From: Rheinheimera hassiensis
GTDB taxonomy: Bacteria; Pseudomonadota; Gammaproteobacteria; Enterobacterales; Alteromonadaceae
DNA length: 64,000 nucleotides
Direction: 5' to 3'
Assembly (NCBI RefSeq): GCF_022436675.1
Contig: NZ_JAKUJZ010000005.1
Location: forward strand, 62,001-126,000
Below the pieces are notes generated by a model. It did no database searches and was not told the origin of the DNA. It saw only the letters and a program-made list of their open reading frames with translations. A program made the position numbers and the translations under genes. Shown here piece after piece: positions 36,158 to 46,500 of this stretch. The first letter of the stretch is position 1. Every line of letters begins with the position of its first letter.

Positions 36158-37524
36158 ACCATCATGCCCTCTTTGCGCCGCTCGCGGCTTATGCCTTGCA
36201 GTAAATCAGCTTGCGTCAGGGCTTTATCGTTGCGTAATAACGCCGCAACAGCGGCGTAACGCACTACGTTGGTCATAGCGCCGCCAGCCAGTTCAAATTC
36301 ATGGGCCAGATAATTCAGGTCGACATCGCTGCTCACTGCAACATGGTCCCCCAGAATATGCTGCCAAAGCCTTAAACGCTCAGAAATATCCGGTAACGGA
36401 AAGTACACCATCGACTGAAAACGGCGGGCAAAAGCTTCATCAATATTGGCTTTAAGGTTGCTGGCCAGCAGCACTACGCCTGGAAAGTCTTCAATGCGCT
36501 GCAGCAGGTAAGATACTTCCTGATTAGCGTATCTGTCATTACTACTGCTGGTTTGCGTACGTTTGCCAAATAACGCATCGGCCTCGTCGAAAAGCAAAAT
36601 CCAGTGTCGCGCCTGCGCCTGATCAAACACTGTGGCAAGGTTTTTTTCGGTTTCACCAATGTACTTGGATACCACAGCAGATAAATCTATCCGGTAAACA
36701 TCGGCGCCGGTTTGCTGGCCAATTAAGGTAGCGGTAAGGGTTTTGCCGGTGCCGGGCGGGCCATAAAACAACGCCCGGTAACCGGGTTTTATACTGCGGC
36801 CCAGTTGCCATTGCTGCATTACCGTATGCTGATGCTCTGCCCAGCCGATAATATGCTGCACCTCAGCCATTACTGCTGCCGGTAAGACCAAATCCTGCCA
36901 GTTTAACGGCGTGGTAAGCAGCTTGGCCGGAAAGTGAATGTTGTAATCGGGCTTTTGCCTGGTACCACTGCAAAACAGCTGCAAATATTCCGCACTAACC
37001 GTTAGCTGCGCGCTTAAAAAAGGCTCTTCTGCCACGTCATGGCGCAGGCGGATAATATTTTCGCGGCACAGCGGCTGGTCTGGCTGTAGTAGTTGTATTA
37101 CTTCCAGCCGGGCAGATAAATCATTAGCGGCCAGTAAAAATGCTGCCGTTTGCGCACTGGGCAAAAAGCCCTGATGCTGCTTACTGTTGCAGCCGCCAAA
37201 TTCACTGAAATTACGCGCAAGGTTCTCATTGCGCACAAAGAATGTATCCAGTAATTGCGGCTGTAAATGTGGTGCCAGCGCCAGCAATAAGATCAGCCGC
37301 TGCGCCGCGCTCAGCTGTTGTTTAATAACAAAAGCGGCATAACTGCCCTGCGCAGCATCCAGTTGTGGGGCTGGGGCCTGTTGCAGCATATTCAGCGGCT
37401 GTTGCTGAAAATAACTATGCAACCTAAGCTCAATGCAACGCGCCAGCCAGTCCAGCTCTTGCTGCATGCAGGCGGCGTTATCAGGCGTTACGTCGTTTCT
37501 TAGTTTAACCGCGCCAGTGAACAT
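36154..37524 (-). CDS. eCIS AAA+ ATPase (Afp15/Pvc15-like)
   Basis: The 456-residue protein has a helical N-terminal domain (about 1-215) and one AAA+ module with Walker A FYGPPGTGKTLTATL (about 253-267), Walker B WILLFDEADALFGKR (about 308-322) and the arginine-finger region NIDEAFARRFQ. An ATPase of this type is a hallmark gene of eCIS clusters; it is thought to support cargo loading or assembly and is not in the particle. The ATG at 37524 follows GGAGAAGTGT and overlaps the end of the tape-measure gene by 20 bases. Confidence 0.9.
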   Translation of the reverse strand: MFTGAVKLRNDVTPDNAACMQQELDWLARCIELRLHSYFQQQPLNMLQQAPAPQLDAAQGSYAAFVIKQQLSAAQRLILLLALAPHLQPQLLDTFFVRNENLARNFSEFGGCNSKQHQGFLPSAQTAAFLLAANDLSARLEVIQLLQPDQPLCRENIIRLRHDVAEEPFLSAQLTVSAEYLQLFCSGTRQKPDYNIHFPAKLLTTPLNWQDLVLPAAVMAEVQHIIGWAEHQHTVMQQWQLGRSIKPGYRALFYGPPGTGKTLTATLIGQQTGADVYRIDLSAVVSKYIGETEKNLATVFDQAQARHWILLFDEADALFGKRTQTSSSNDRYANQEVSYLLQRIEDFPGVVLLASNLKANIDEAFARRFQSMVYFPLPDISERLRLWQHILGDHVAVSSDVDLNYLAHEFELAGGAMTNVVRYAAVAALLRNDKALTQADLLQGISRERRKEGMMV

Positions 37525-40372
37525 ACACTTCTCCTTGCATCCACGGATAACGGATCAGTGAATAAGACCACGGCAAGCCGTCGAGCAGCATATCGTAAGG
37601 CCCGCTGTCGAGTTGCAACTGCCAGCCGGAGCCATTGCCAGCGCGCTCCAATGTACCGCCACGCTGTAAGAAACATTCGCGTAACGTGGTTACTGAGCTA
37701 TTGGCCAGCTTTGGCCACTGCGCCAGTATGCCTGCCAGCAGGCTATCAGCCATGGCAAGTGCTGCGCCGTTCAGCTGTGGCACAAACCCTACCGGACAAG
37801 GCGGCTGTACGCCGCTTAGCAACATAGGCAACGGCCATTGCTGCCAGTAGTCCGGTACAAGTTCCGCCGGCCAGTGTCCTGTGGTCATATAGTGTAATAA
37901 AGCGCACGCCTGCCAGGCCTGTTCCGTACTGGTAAACCGTTGCGCCGATACCCAACCCAGTCGCTGCAGCAACATGGGTATATAAGGCGCTGCCAGCACT
38001 ATACCGGCGTTGGTAACCCAGTGCGCTTGTGCCGGTGTTTGCCCGTCGATAAACCCGCCAGAGGTATGAGCTTGTGCTACACCGGACACCAGCGGTGATG
38101 ATGCCGGTAACGCTTCCGGGCCAGATGCCGCGGCTTTTGGCTCTGCAGCTAAAGCAGGCAGCGCTGCCTGAGTAGCTGTAGCGGCCATGCCAGCCAGCTG
38201 TACCTTTAACTGTTGCAGCAATTGTGGCCTGCTACCCTGCGCTGCATTACCGGTGTAATGTTGCAGTTGCTGCGCCAGTTGCTGCAACAGCGTGCGGCTG
38301 GCGGCACTGCCGGTTTCAGCTGCTAACCACAGCTGTAATTGGCTTATTAACAATGACAATGTCAGTGGCTGGCGCTGCAGGCTACATTGCAACAGTGGCT
38401 GCCAGCGCGCCTGCCGATACAACGGCAAAGGCAGGCTGATACCAACTAACCCCCACTGCAACAGGCTGGTATAAGGCTGCATACTGGCAAAGCTGGCGGG
38501 CTGTAACTGCTGAAACAACCGCTGCAAATGATCGTCAGACGCATACTGCACCAGGCGCGCTAATAACGAACTGCCAGACAACTGCTGGCGTAAACCGTCC
38601 AGCCACAGAGCATTGGGTTGCTGCAATAATTGGCGCAACAGCAGGTTAAACTGCCGCTGCTGGGCCAGTGTAAGCTGCCCTAGCAATAACAACTGCTGCC
38701 ACTGCCGCCAGCGTCTGGCCTGATGCTGTAACGCGCTGCGCTGCGCCGGCCGCGCTGTGCCAACCTGAGGTAAGGCGGTTACCGGCTGTGCCAAACGATA
38801 ACTAAAGTAACCCGGTAAGGCGGTAAAGCTGTCGGCCAACCTATCTGCCGCCAATGGCGTGGGTTCTGCAATACCCGCCAGCAGCTCAGTCAGTTGCAGT
38901 AATAACGGGCTATGCCAGGAAAACAGCTGGCGGCTGCGCTGTAATACCCGTTGCATATGCTGCACCAGGCTTTGCACCGATAAATTGTCATGCGCGGCCA
39001 TTTTGCGCAGCAAATAATGCAGGTAGCTGCGCCGGTTAAACTGGCTACCACGCTCTACCAGCAAATAACTCAGGCTAAGCTGCCACAAATGGCGCTGGCG
39101 TTGCTGCAATGCATCTGGTGGTAACAGCGCTGATTGAGATTGAGGCTGAGTTTTAACACTGCTTTGCACCACACTGAATAACTGCGGTTGTGCCATTAGT
39201 TGCAGCATAAAACGCTGCTCAGACGGCGCCAGAAGTTGCAACAGCTGCGCCAGCATGGCATGGCTTAAACCAAAAGCCAGCACCTGACATAAGTCGCTAT
39301 GGCTGGCCAGTTGCCGCAGTATGGTTAGTAGCTCAGCGCTATGCTGCAGGTACAAGGCCCAGTTTCGCTGCAAGGCTGTGTTGTCTGCCAAACGTAATGC
39401 CAACAGGAGTTGCTGATGCTGAGATACTGTTAAACCACTTTGCGGTGCCTCTGTGGCAGAGGCTATTTTAGTTACCCCCGGCGGCTGTAACGGAGCGTCT
39501 GCCATACCGGTTAGTAACTCTGTCAGTTGCAGTAATAACGGGCTATGGCGGGCAAACAGCTGACGGCTGTGCTGCAAAGTCAGCAACATATGCTGCACCA
39601 GGCTTTTCACCGATAAATTGTCATGTGCGGCCATTTTACGCAGTAAATAATGCAGATAACTGCGCCGGTTAAACTGGCTGCCGCGCTCTACCAGCAGGTA
39701 ACTGAGGCTAAACTGCCATAAATGCCGCTGACGTTGCTGCAGTGCTGGCGGTGGTAACGGTGCGTGCTGATATCGAAAATCCGCTTTGCTGCTGCCCGGT
39801 ACCACACTGAATAACTGTGGCTGAGCCATCAGCTGCAGCATAAAGCGTTGCTCTGACGGCGCCAGAAACTGCAGCAGTTGCGCCAGCATGGCATCCGTTA
39901 AACCAAATGCCAGTGCCTGGCATACATTACTGTGGCTGGCCAGATACCGCAGTATGCTTAGCAATTGTGCCGCGTGCTGCAAATACAACGGCCAGTGTTG
40001 CTGTAATGCTTTACTGTCGGCCTGCTGCAACACCATGATCAGTTGCTGTTGTTGCGCAGCAGTTAAACCTGGCCGTTTCGTTACATCTGGCTGCGGCACA
40101 GCCGCTGGCAATAACAACCATAATTGCTGGCGCAGTGCTTCGCGAAAGCAATGCAGCAAAACATAGCGATCAGCAGGCAAATGCAGCGGCGGCAATTGCA
40201 GCTGAATTTCATCCAGCCGCACAGCCATACCAGTGTCAAACTCGTCTAATACCTGCTGGGCCACCGGCAGCAGCTCGTCAACAAACAGCTGCTCGCCAGC
40301 TGCGTTAAACCACTGTGCCATCGTTGTTGAATGGCACTGAAAATCAAGCTCAACCTGCATCAGCTGGTGCAT
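37505..40372 (-). CDS. eCIS tape-measure protein (Afp14-like) with internal tandem duplication
   Basis: The N-terminus (HQLMQVELDFQCHSTTMAQ and the acidic FVDELLPVAQQVLDEFD) and the conserved C-terminal block, with NAGIVLAAPYIPMLLQRLGW, LLHYMTTGHWPAE, ECFLQRGGTLE and LPWSYSLIRYPWM, match the contractile injection system tape-measure family. The middle is Gln- and Leu-rich and contains two copies of a unit of about 190 residues at a period of 211 residues. The product is about 955 residues. ATG 40372 is preferred because GGAGG lies six bases upstream; ATG 40378 immediately abuts that site. The protein should set inner tube length and fill the tube lumen. Confidence 0.85.
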   Translation of the reverse strand: MHQLMQVELDFQCHSTTMAQWFNAAGEQLFVDELLPVAQQVLDEFDTGMAVRLDEIQLQLPPLHLPADRYVLLHCFREALRQQLWLLLPAAVPQPDVTKRPGLTAAQQQQLIMVLQQADSKALQQHWPLYLQHAAQLLSILRYLASHSNVCQALAFGLTDAMLAQLLQFLAPSEQRFMLQLMAQPQLFSVVPGSSKADFRYQHAPLPPPALQQRQRHLWQFSLSYLLVERGSQFNRRSYLHYLLRKMAAHDNLSVKSLVQHMLLTLQHSRQLFARHSPLLLQLTELLTGMADAPLQPPGVTKIASATEAPQSGLTVSQHQQLLLALRLADNTALQRNWALYLQHSAELLTILRQLASHSDLCQVLAFGLSHAMLAQLLQLLAPSEQRFMLQLMAQPQLFSVVQSSVKTQPQSQSALLPPDALQQRQRHLWQLSLSYLLVERGSQFNRRSYLHYLLRKMAAHDNLSVQSLVQHMQRVLQRSRQLFSWHSPLLLQLTELLAGIAEPTPLAADRLADSFTALPGYFSYRLAQPVTALPQVGTARPAQRSALQHQARRWRQWQQLLLLGQLTLAQQRQFNLLLRQLLQQPNALWLDGLRQQLSGSSLLARLVQYASDDHLQRLFQQLQPASFASMQPYTSLLQWGLVGISLPLPLYRQARWQPLLQCSLQRQPLTLSLLISQLQLWLAAETGSAASRTLLQQLAQQLQHYTGNAAQGSRPQLLQQLKVQLAGMAATATQAALPALAAEPKAAASGPEALPASSPLVSGVAQAHTSGGFIDGQTPAQAHWVTNAGIVLAAPYIPMLLQRLGWVSAQRFTSTEQAWQACALLHYMTTGHWPAELVPDYWQQWPLPMLLSGVQPPCPVGFVPQLNGAALAMADSLLAGILAQWPKLANSSVTTLRECFLQRGGTLERAGNGSGWQLQLDSGPYDMLLDGLPWSYSLIRYPWMQGEVYVHWRG
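38867..39433 (-). repeat. Tape-measure internal repeat, unit 2
   Basis: Residues about 316-504 (LTVSQHQQLLLAL to LTELLAGIAE) repeat residues 105-293 at a period of 633 bases. Long stretches are identical in protein, such as ERGSQFNRRSYLHYLLRKM and LAPSEQRFMLQLMAQPQLF, and also highly similar in DNA. Confidence 0.9.
39500..40066 (-). repeat. Tape-measure internal repeat, unit 1
   Basis: Residues about 105-293 (LTAAQQQQLIMVL to LTELLTGMAD). The flanking linkers (PQPDVTK before unit 1 and QPPGVTK before unit 2) also match, so the duplicated segment includes the linker and spans 211 codons. Confidence 0.9.
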
Positions 40373-42740
40373 CGGCATCCTCCACTGGCTGATTTAAGCG
40401 GTAAATAAACTGCGCCAGTGCCCGGCGTTGTTTATCCGCACCTTGCCGGTCAGCTTTTAGTGCTGAGCGCCAGTATTTAAACAAGCGCTCAAACCGGTTC
40501 ATTTGGGCAAAATCAAGAAAAAACACCCGGCAGTTTAAATGTGCCGGGCAGTTCATCTGCAGTGTTTCGCACACCAGTTGCTGAAAACTGGCATCGGCAA
40601 AACGTGCGGTCCAGACTGGGCATAAGATGCTGATATTGCCTGCATAAAATGGAACTGGCAGTTCCGCTTCGCTGTTTTGTGGTGGCAGCAATAACAGGTG
40701 TTCCATTACGTGCAGGCCTTCAGATGCACGGCTGACATGAGATAAAAACATCACCAGGCTGTTGGCCATAATTAACGCCCGGCGGTAATAACGGTAACTA
40801 CCGACCAGCCACCATTCATCCTGCCTGCTGTGTGGCACCTTAAGTAACACCTGATAGCGGTTTTGCTGCAGCAAAATACGGTAATTACTTAGCTGAATAC
40901 CGGTTTGCAGCAGGATCTCAGGCAGGCAGTTACCGTCAAAACAACAGGCATCGTCCAGTTTGCGCCGCAGCGCCTGGCTATCCGCGGCGTAGCGTATACG
41001 CAGCGGTGGCACTTGCTGCAGTGCCAGGGCGCTGCTGCTGGTTTCATCCAGATAAAGCTGCTGCAGCTGATCAGTATCGCTGCGCAGCCGCAACTTATGT
41101 TGCAGCACAGCCGTGGTTAATGACTGGGCCGTTTGTGCCAGATCCAGCACTAATGCCTGTTTGCGCACAAAGCCGCCCACAGCATCACGCCACAGCGGCG
41201 CATGATGATCCGGCGCGGCCACCCGATCCCGCGTCATCAGCACAATCTGTTGTAAATAACTGACTTTTTGCTGCAACCGCCTAAGTGCCGCTGACTGCGC
41301 TGTGTGGTAATAATCAAAATGCTGCAGGCTGTGCTGATGCAGGCTTTCACCATACAGCGCCAGCAAATAATCCAGCAGCCGGTGTTTACGCTGCAGCACA
41401 TTGTCCAGCCGTTGGTAAAGTTGCGCCTGGGTGGTGTCCATTTGCTGGTATAACAGCGCATCCAGATCGCGGATACCGGCATCGCGCAACGACTGATAAT
41501 AATAACTTTGCGTAATATGCTGCGGTGAAAACAGTGCAGGCAACTGCTGCAACTGCGCAAGAAAATTAGCCAGTAGCTGTTCAAATAACACTAAGTAGCC
41601 TTTTAGCTGCAACTGCCGCGGCGAACTTTGCGCCAGCGGCCGTTGCAAGCCGTAATTTTGCGGCAGCAGTGTCTGCAAGGAATGATAGCGCCCCAACGCC
41701 CGGTAACGGCCAGCCGGTGGCGGGCACAGCGCCACCATATCTGTTTGCCAGCGGCTGTATTGATGAAAACGCTTTTGCTGGTAACGCTGCACCACTGCCG
41801 GCCAGTCAATATTGATGCTTTTATTACCCATACTCAGGCGTACCTGTGGCGGATGCGTGGCATCAGGCAAGGATAAATAATATACCGGTAAGCCCTGTTG
41901 CAATGGCAAATTATCGTAACAAGGGCTGCCTTCGCAGCGCAGATGAAACTGCCGCAGTTGCACTACACCATCAATATGCTGCAGTGGCTGAAAAAAGTCG
42001 GTGATATGCAACTGGCGCTGTTCACTTTCACTGTATTCCAGCACACCGCCTGCAGTTAGCGGTCCGGTAAACAGCTGTTCATAATCAGCGCCCTGTGCCA
42101 GCAAATCGGTATAACTGCGCCGGGCACTGCTGCGCTGCAACAGCTGCTGGCAGCGGTAGTAAAATTCTGCCAGCAGCTCTACCGCATCGGCAGATGATTG
42201 CACATCCAGCTCTGCCACCGGCTCACAGTACAGCGGAGCAATAATATCTATCTGCCCCAGTTGCTCACCTAAATTGCGTTGTGCGCTGTAACAACGCCTG
42301 ATGGCGGCAATAAGGGGGGCCGTTGGCTCATCAGGCTCTGCAGCCACGGCAACAGCACGGTACAAGCCCAATACAGCGCCAGGCAGTAAATAAATGTCGG
42401 CCAGCTGCGGTAGCTGATCCAACAGGTAACGGCGGTAATCGGCAGCGGTGGTTGGCCTGCTGCTGAGAATTTGCTCTGGCGATACCAGGCCCAGGGCGGC
42501 AAAGTCTATTTTGCCATCCGGGCCACTGAGCAAATCAGCCATAGAAAAATTACAACGGTACTGCAGCTCTGTCAGGCTGAAACATAATTGCTCCAGCAAG
42601 GTAATACCGGGGTCATGCAGGTTGTAGTCGGTCCAGCGTTTACCGGCCAGTTGCTGAATATCGGCCAGCGCTTGCTGCTTTAAGGCTGTAAAGCTGTCTT
42701 TCTCGTGCGTCTGGCGCCGCTTAATATTGTACTCAGCCAC
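40350..42740 (-). CDS. eCIS baseplate wedge protein (Afp12-like)
   Basis: The product has 796 residues. The N-terminal KRWTDYNLHDPGITLLEQL with LCFSLTELQYR is the recurrent wedge-protein motif of eCIS and T4 gp6-like baseplate components (F/W-T-D-x-N-x-x-D-P-G-I-T-L-L-E). The rest is rich in Gln, Leu and Tyr and ends with VMEHLLLLPPQ and FARFADASFQQL-type segments common in this family. The chosen GTG at 42740 has GGAGG five bases upstream; the frame is open to a GTG at 42758 with a poorer site. It overlaps its upstream neighbour by 8 bases and the tape-measure gene by 23. Confidence 0.7.
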   Translation of the reverse strand: MAEYNIKRRQTHEKDSFTALKQQALADIQQLAGKRWTDYNLHDPGITLLEQLCFSLTELQYRCNFSMADLLSGPDGKIDFAALGLVSPEQILSSRPTTAADYRRYLLDQLPQLADIYLLPGAVLGLYRAVAVAAEPDEPTAPLIAAIRRCYSAQRNLGEQLGQIDIIAPLYCEPVAELDVQSSADAVELLAEFYYRCQQLLQRSSARRSYTDLLAQGADYEQLFTGPLTAGGVLEYSESEQRQLHITDFFQPLQHIDGVVQLRQFHLRCEGSPCYDNLPLQQGLPVYYLSLPDATHPPQVRLSMGNKSINIDWPAVVQRYQQKRFHQYSRWQTDMVALCPPPAGRYRALGRYHSLQTLLPQNYGLQRPLAQSSPRQLQLKGYLVLFEQLLANFLAQLQQLPALFSPQHITQSYYYQSLRDAGIRDLDALLYQQMDTTQAQLYQRLDNVLQRKHRLLDYLLALYGESLHQHSLQHFDYYHTAQSAALRRLQQKVSYLQQIVLMTRDRVAAPDHHAPLWRDAVGGFVRKQALVLDLAQTAQSLTTAVLQHKLRLRSDTDQLQQLYLDETSSSALALQQVPPLRIRYAADSQALRRKLDDACCFDGNCLPEILLQTGIQLSNYRILLQQNRYQVLLKVPHSRQDEWWLVGSYRYYRRALIMANSLVMFLSHVSRASEGLHVMEHLLLLPPQNSEAELPVPFYAGNISILCPVWTARFADASFQQLVCETLQMNCPAHLNCRVFFLDFAQMNRFERLFKYWRSALKADRQGADKQRRALAQFIYRLNQPVEDADAPADAG

Positions 42741-43527
42741 CGGTGCCTCCGCTGCCACTGGCTGGATCTTGCCAGCACTGGCTCATATCGGCGTCAAACC
42801 AAAGCTGGGTCAGGTAGTAGCTGATGCGAATATTAGCCCCCAGATCCGTGCGGGAGCGCAACTGCAAACAATAGCCCTGCTCCAGCGCCTGCCAGCGTAA
42901 ATCCAGCTTGCTGCTGCGTGACAAATAATACGCCTGCTGCACACGAATACGTTTTTTACGGTTGAGAAAATTAAACCACCAGCCACCCGGGTTATGCGTG
43001 TTAAGTGCCACCGCCTGCAACAAGGCATACTTGCCCGTGCCTTTATTGCCGGTACCGGCCATTACTTCAAACGCCTGACAGCCCTGCAAAGGTCCACTGA
43101 TATCGTGCCATTGCCCATTGGCCGGCACCTGGCGTTTACCGGTGGGTTGATACCCCTGCCGCCCCTGCTGCGTGATCACACCGGCAACCTCCAGTGTACT
43201 GGCAGGATTAGCTGTACCAATACCCAGCCGTTGCTGGGGTGTCAGGGTTAGCAGGGCTTGATCAGCGTGCTTAAATTGCAGCGCATTGCTGCGCTCATCA
43301 AAGCTGATACTCCACACCGGCTGCTCGCTGAGGTTATCGCGGAAAAAACTGAGTAACTCGGTGTGTTTACCCAGCACCGTGATTTCAAAACCATAACGGG
43401 CCGATTTATCAAAACCGTCTTCCAGTGTATTTAATGACGAGTCTATCAGATCAGAAAATTCCTGCGCCGAGGGCATAGCGCCATCGCGGAAAAAGTTTTT
43501 CAGCGTATTACGGTTACGTTTAGCCAT
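42733..43527 (-). CDS. eCIS fibre-like or baseplate accessory protein
   Basis: The 264-residue protein starts MAKRNRNTLKNFFRDGAMPS, followed by FSDLIDSSLNTLEDGFDKS and the segment LGIGTANPASTLEVAGVI, which is the collagen-to-head linker type seen in tail fibres and chaperone-containing adhesins. The C-terminal half (GCQAFEVMAGTGNKGTGKYAL onward) is a compact beta-rich domain. It is conserved in the eCIS context, but no function is established to my knowledge. The ATG at 43527 with GGAAG upstream is preferred over an upstream open extension to 43623. It is the only fibre-like gene of the locus. Confidence 0.6.
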   Translation of the reverse strand: MAKRNRNTLKNFFRDGAMPSAQEFSDLIDSSLNTLEDGFDKSARYGFEITVLGKHTELLSFFRDNLSEQPVWSISFDERSNALQFKHADQALLTLTPQQRLGIGTANPASTLEVAGVITQQGRQGYQPTGKRQVPANGQWHDISGPLQGCQAFEVMAGTGNKGTGKYALLQAVALNTHNPGGWWFNFLNRKKRIRVQQAYYLSRSSKLDLRWQALEQGYCLQLRSRTDLGANIRISYYLTQLWFDADMSQCWQDPASGSGGTGG

Positions 43528-46500
43528 CGCGTGCTTCCTGCTGAATAATAAAGGTATGGCCAATTTCCAGTTCGCTAACTCCGGTTCGCTGCGCCAGTTC
43601 AGGCTGAGGCACTGCCAGCACACGTAAACTGTGCTGCCGCGCCGGTGTCAGTAAATTCCAGGGCCGCGCCGGCTGTAATACCAGTTGTTCGGTATGCTGG
43701 TAGCTGGCACTGTCCTGCAACTGATACTGACGGCTGCCATACTGGCTGATATGCAGCAGAGAAAAGTCTGTCACGTAGTCAACATAAGGTTGTTGCTGAA
43801 TAAAGGATTGCACTAACTGTGGCCTTAACTGCCAGCCAAAGCGCGCATCCAGCCCCTGTTCATGCCAGGGGCAAAGATAGTCAGACAGGGCCTGCTGCAG
43901 GCGCTGCAAGCCATCGCCACTGTGTAAGGCCTGATTAAGCTGCACAGCACAGCGTACCTGTAACTGTTCAAAGCCGGGATTCGCCACTTCGATGCTGGCA
44001 AAAGGCGATGCCAGCGCTGCAACATAGTGTTTAATCTGGCGTAGCAACTCGCCACTGACCAGGCTGCGCTGGCAAGCCAGATGCTGACAGCCCGGCGGTT
44101 TTGCCACCACAATAAGCAACAGCCGGCCGGGTATAAGGCTGTTTTGCTCCAGCGCGGCATTAGGGAAACACTTTACCTTAGCCAACTGCGGAAAAGCCTG
44201 CAGCACCAGGCGTTCAAAATCCCATGCGGTGCTGGCGCGTTGCTTGTGGCTTAAGCGCTCGGCAATACGTTGCACTCTGGCTACGCTGCTTTCCTCACGC
44301 GGGGTTTGTTGTAAAACGGGCAAATAACCGCTAACCGTAATACCTGCCTGCTTGCTTTGCAGCGCCCACTGCAAGGCACTGTGGCTTAGCATAGCGGCAT
44401 CGGGCAATGGCTCTGTTGCCAGCAATTGCACGGCATTTGGCATAATGCGCCTCAGGTTGCCATAGCGCCGGCTTTGCCCGGCGCAGCACAGCCTTAACCA
44501 GGCCTGCCCCGAGGGCATTAACTGATGCTGTTGTTGCAGGGCATGCGGCAATTGCAATATCACAGCACCACTTGATGTCAGGCCACGGCTGCTATCTGTC
44601 AGCAGCGCCTGATCGGTGAAATCCAGCCATTCATCATCATGCAGATACTGCCAGCGCAGCGCATTTTCCGGTACGGTATTGCTGCTGCCACTGGCGGGTT
44701 CAATATCAAACAACAAACTAAGCTGGCCGTTGACGCTTGCCCCGGTTAAACCAATAAACACATAAGCCTGATGCGCAAAATGCGGTAACAACCTTACAGC
44801 GTCACGCCGGGCGCTGGGGTAGCTTTGGCGCTGGCCAAACGGATACAACTGCAGCAGGCGGTCACGGTTGCCACTGGCGGGATCACGGCTGGTATGAATA
44901 TCGCAATAAGCGCTGTAACTTACACTTAGCAGTTGCAACAGCGGCGCATAGGCCGGCTGCGGCAATGGCCGCGTTTTTTTGTGCTTAGCGTTATAAAGCA
45001 GGGTTTCACTCAGGGCAGTGCTGTAACGGCCATGGCCAAAACCGCTGACCGGCTGGCTGAGGCTAAGGCGGAAAAAGCCCTGACTGGCTGCAGGATGATA
45101 CGGCTGGGCAGCCTGTGCCGCCGTTAACCTGAAACCACTGACAGCACTGAAAACCAGTTGCTGCTTAGGCTGCACGGGAGCATGGCTGTGCGCTGCAGCA
45201 AACAGGCAAAACTCAGCCTGGTGTTGATAATCTTCAGTTACCTCTTGCCAGCGGCCCTGATCCAATAACGCCAGCCGGGCCTTAAAACTGTAGTTGCTGA
45301 TATCTTCACCGTATGCCGCATAATGGCCAGCCAGCCCTTCGCTGGCAACCGGCAGTTCAGCCCAGTCCAGTTCAAGTTCAAGCTGTTGTAAATGTTTGTG
45401 TTGCCAGTCACTGTGGTTAAACAACAGATAACTGCCAGGCAGTGGTACCGGGCCAAACGGCCAAAACGGTTTAGTGGCATCCAGTGGCCCCAGCTGATTA
45501 CTCAGGTTAAGGCTGCGGCCATTTTTAACGCTTACGTCTAGCCGGCATTGAGCAATGTCAAACTGGCTGCACAGCGAGTAACCGCACAGCTTCGCCATGG
45601 GATTTAATGTCAGGCGCATACTGGCGTCAGTGTCGTTAAATGCACATATCGCGGCAAAGCTGCTGCTAAGCTGACAACGTAACTGCAGCCCCAGTGTAGC
45701 CGGACCCAGCGGCTGGATAGAATATTCCGCCACACTGACAAAACCAGTGGCGGTAGATAGCGATAATAAAAATAAGTCGCTGCAGTAACGGTAAAACACC
45801 GTCATCCTGTCGTCACTCAGCAATTGCTGCACACACTGGTAACTTTGCACATTGCCATTTTCCAGCGCCAGCAATTCGGCCTTTGCCAAAATGGCCTGGC
45901 TGTCTTTTGCGCTTAACCAGTTGTCGGGGCCAAACAGATAATAACTAAACAACATACCGAACAGGCTGCTGAACTCTGGCTGTTGTTCAGTACGCAACAG
46001 CAACAGCATCAGCACCTGCTGATAAAACGCCTGCCAGCGCGCTGCCACCGGCATTACCGGTAAATCTGGCAGGCTGCTGGCAAGCGCAGTAGCGTCCTGC
46101 TGCAACTGTGATGGCAATATTGCATAGTCCAGCGCGGTTAAAATTATCGCCAGCGCCTGCAGTAAACGTTGCGGCCAGCTGTAATCTGCCCGCTGCAGCA
46201 ACTCGGTTAACCTGGCAGCCAGTTGCTGTGGCGGCGTTAAGCGCAGTTGCAGCTCTATGCAACGCTCGCCCTCGCTAAGCTGCAAAGTAGGCGACACTAT
46301 GGCAAACCCCGGCATACGGGGTATGTCGTCATTAGCCACAAACAGCGCCCGCCCGCCGGATGCATCAATACTGGCGCCACTGCTGTAAATACGGCTGACA
46401 AAACCCAGTTCCTGCTCGGGTGAAATACGTTTACTGCTAAGCAAACTCAAACTGTATAGCTGTTGTACCTGCACGGCCTGCAGGTATTGTGGTGCGGTAG

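Noticed and set aside
38867-40066. CRISPR array or satellite repeat
   Set aside because: The two units are long, in frame and part of one coding sequence; no short regularly spaced repeats were seen anywhere in the window.
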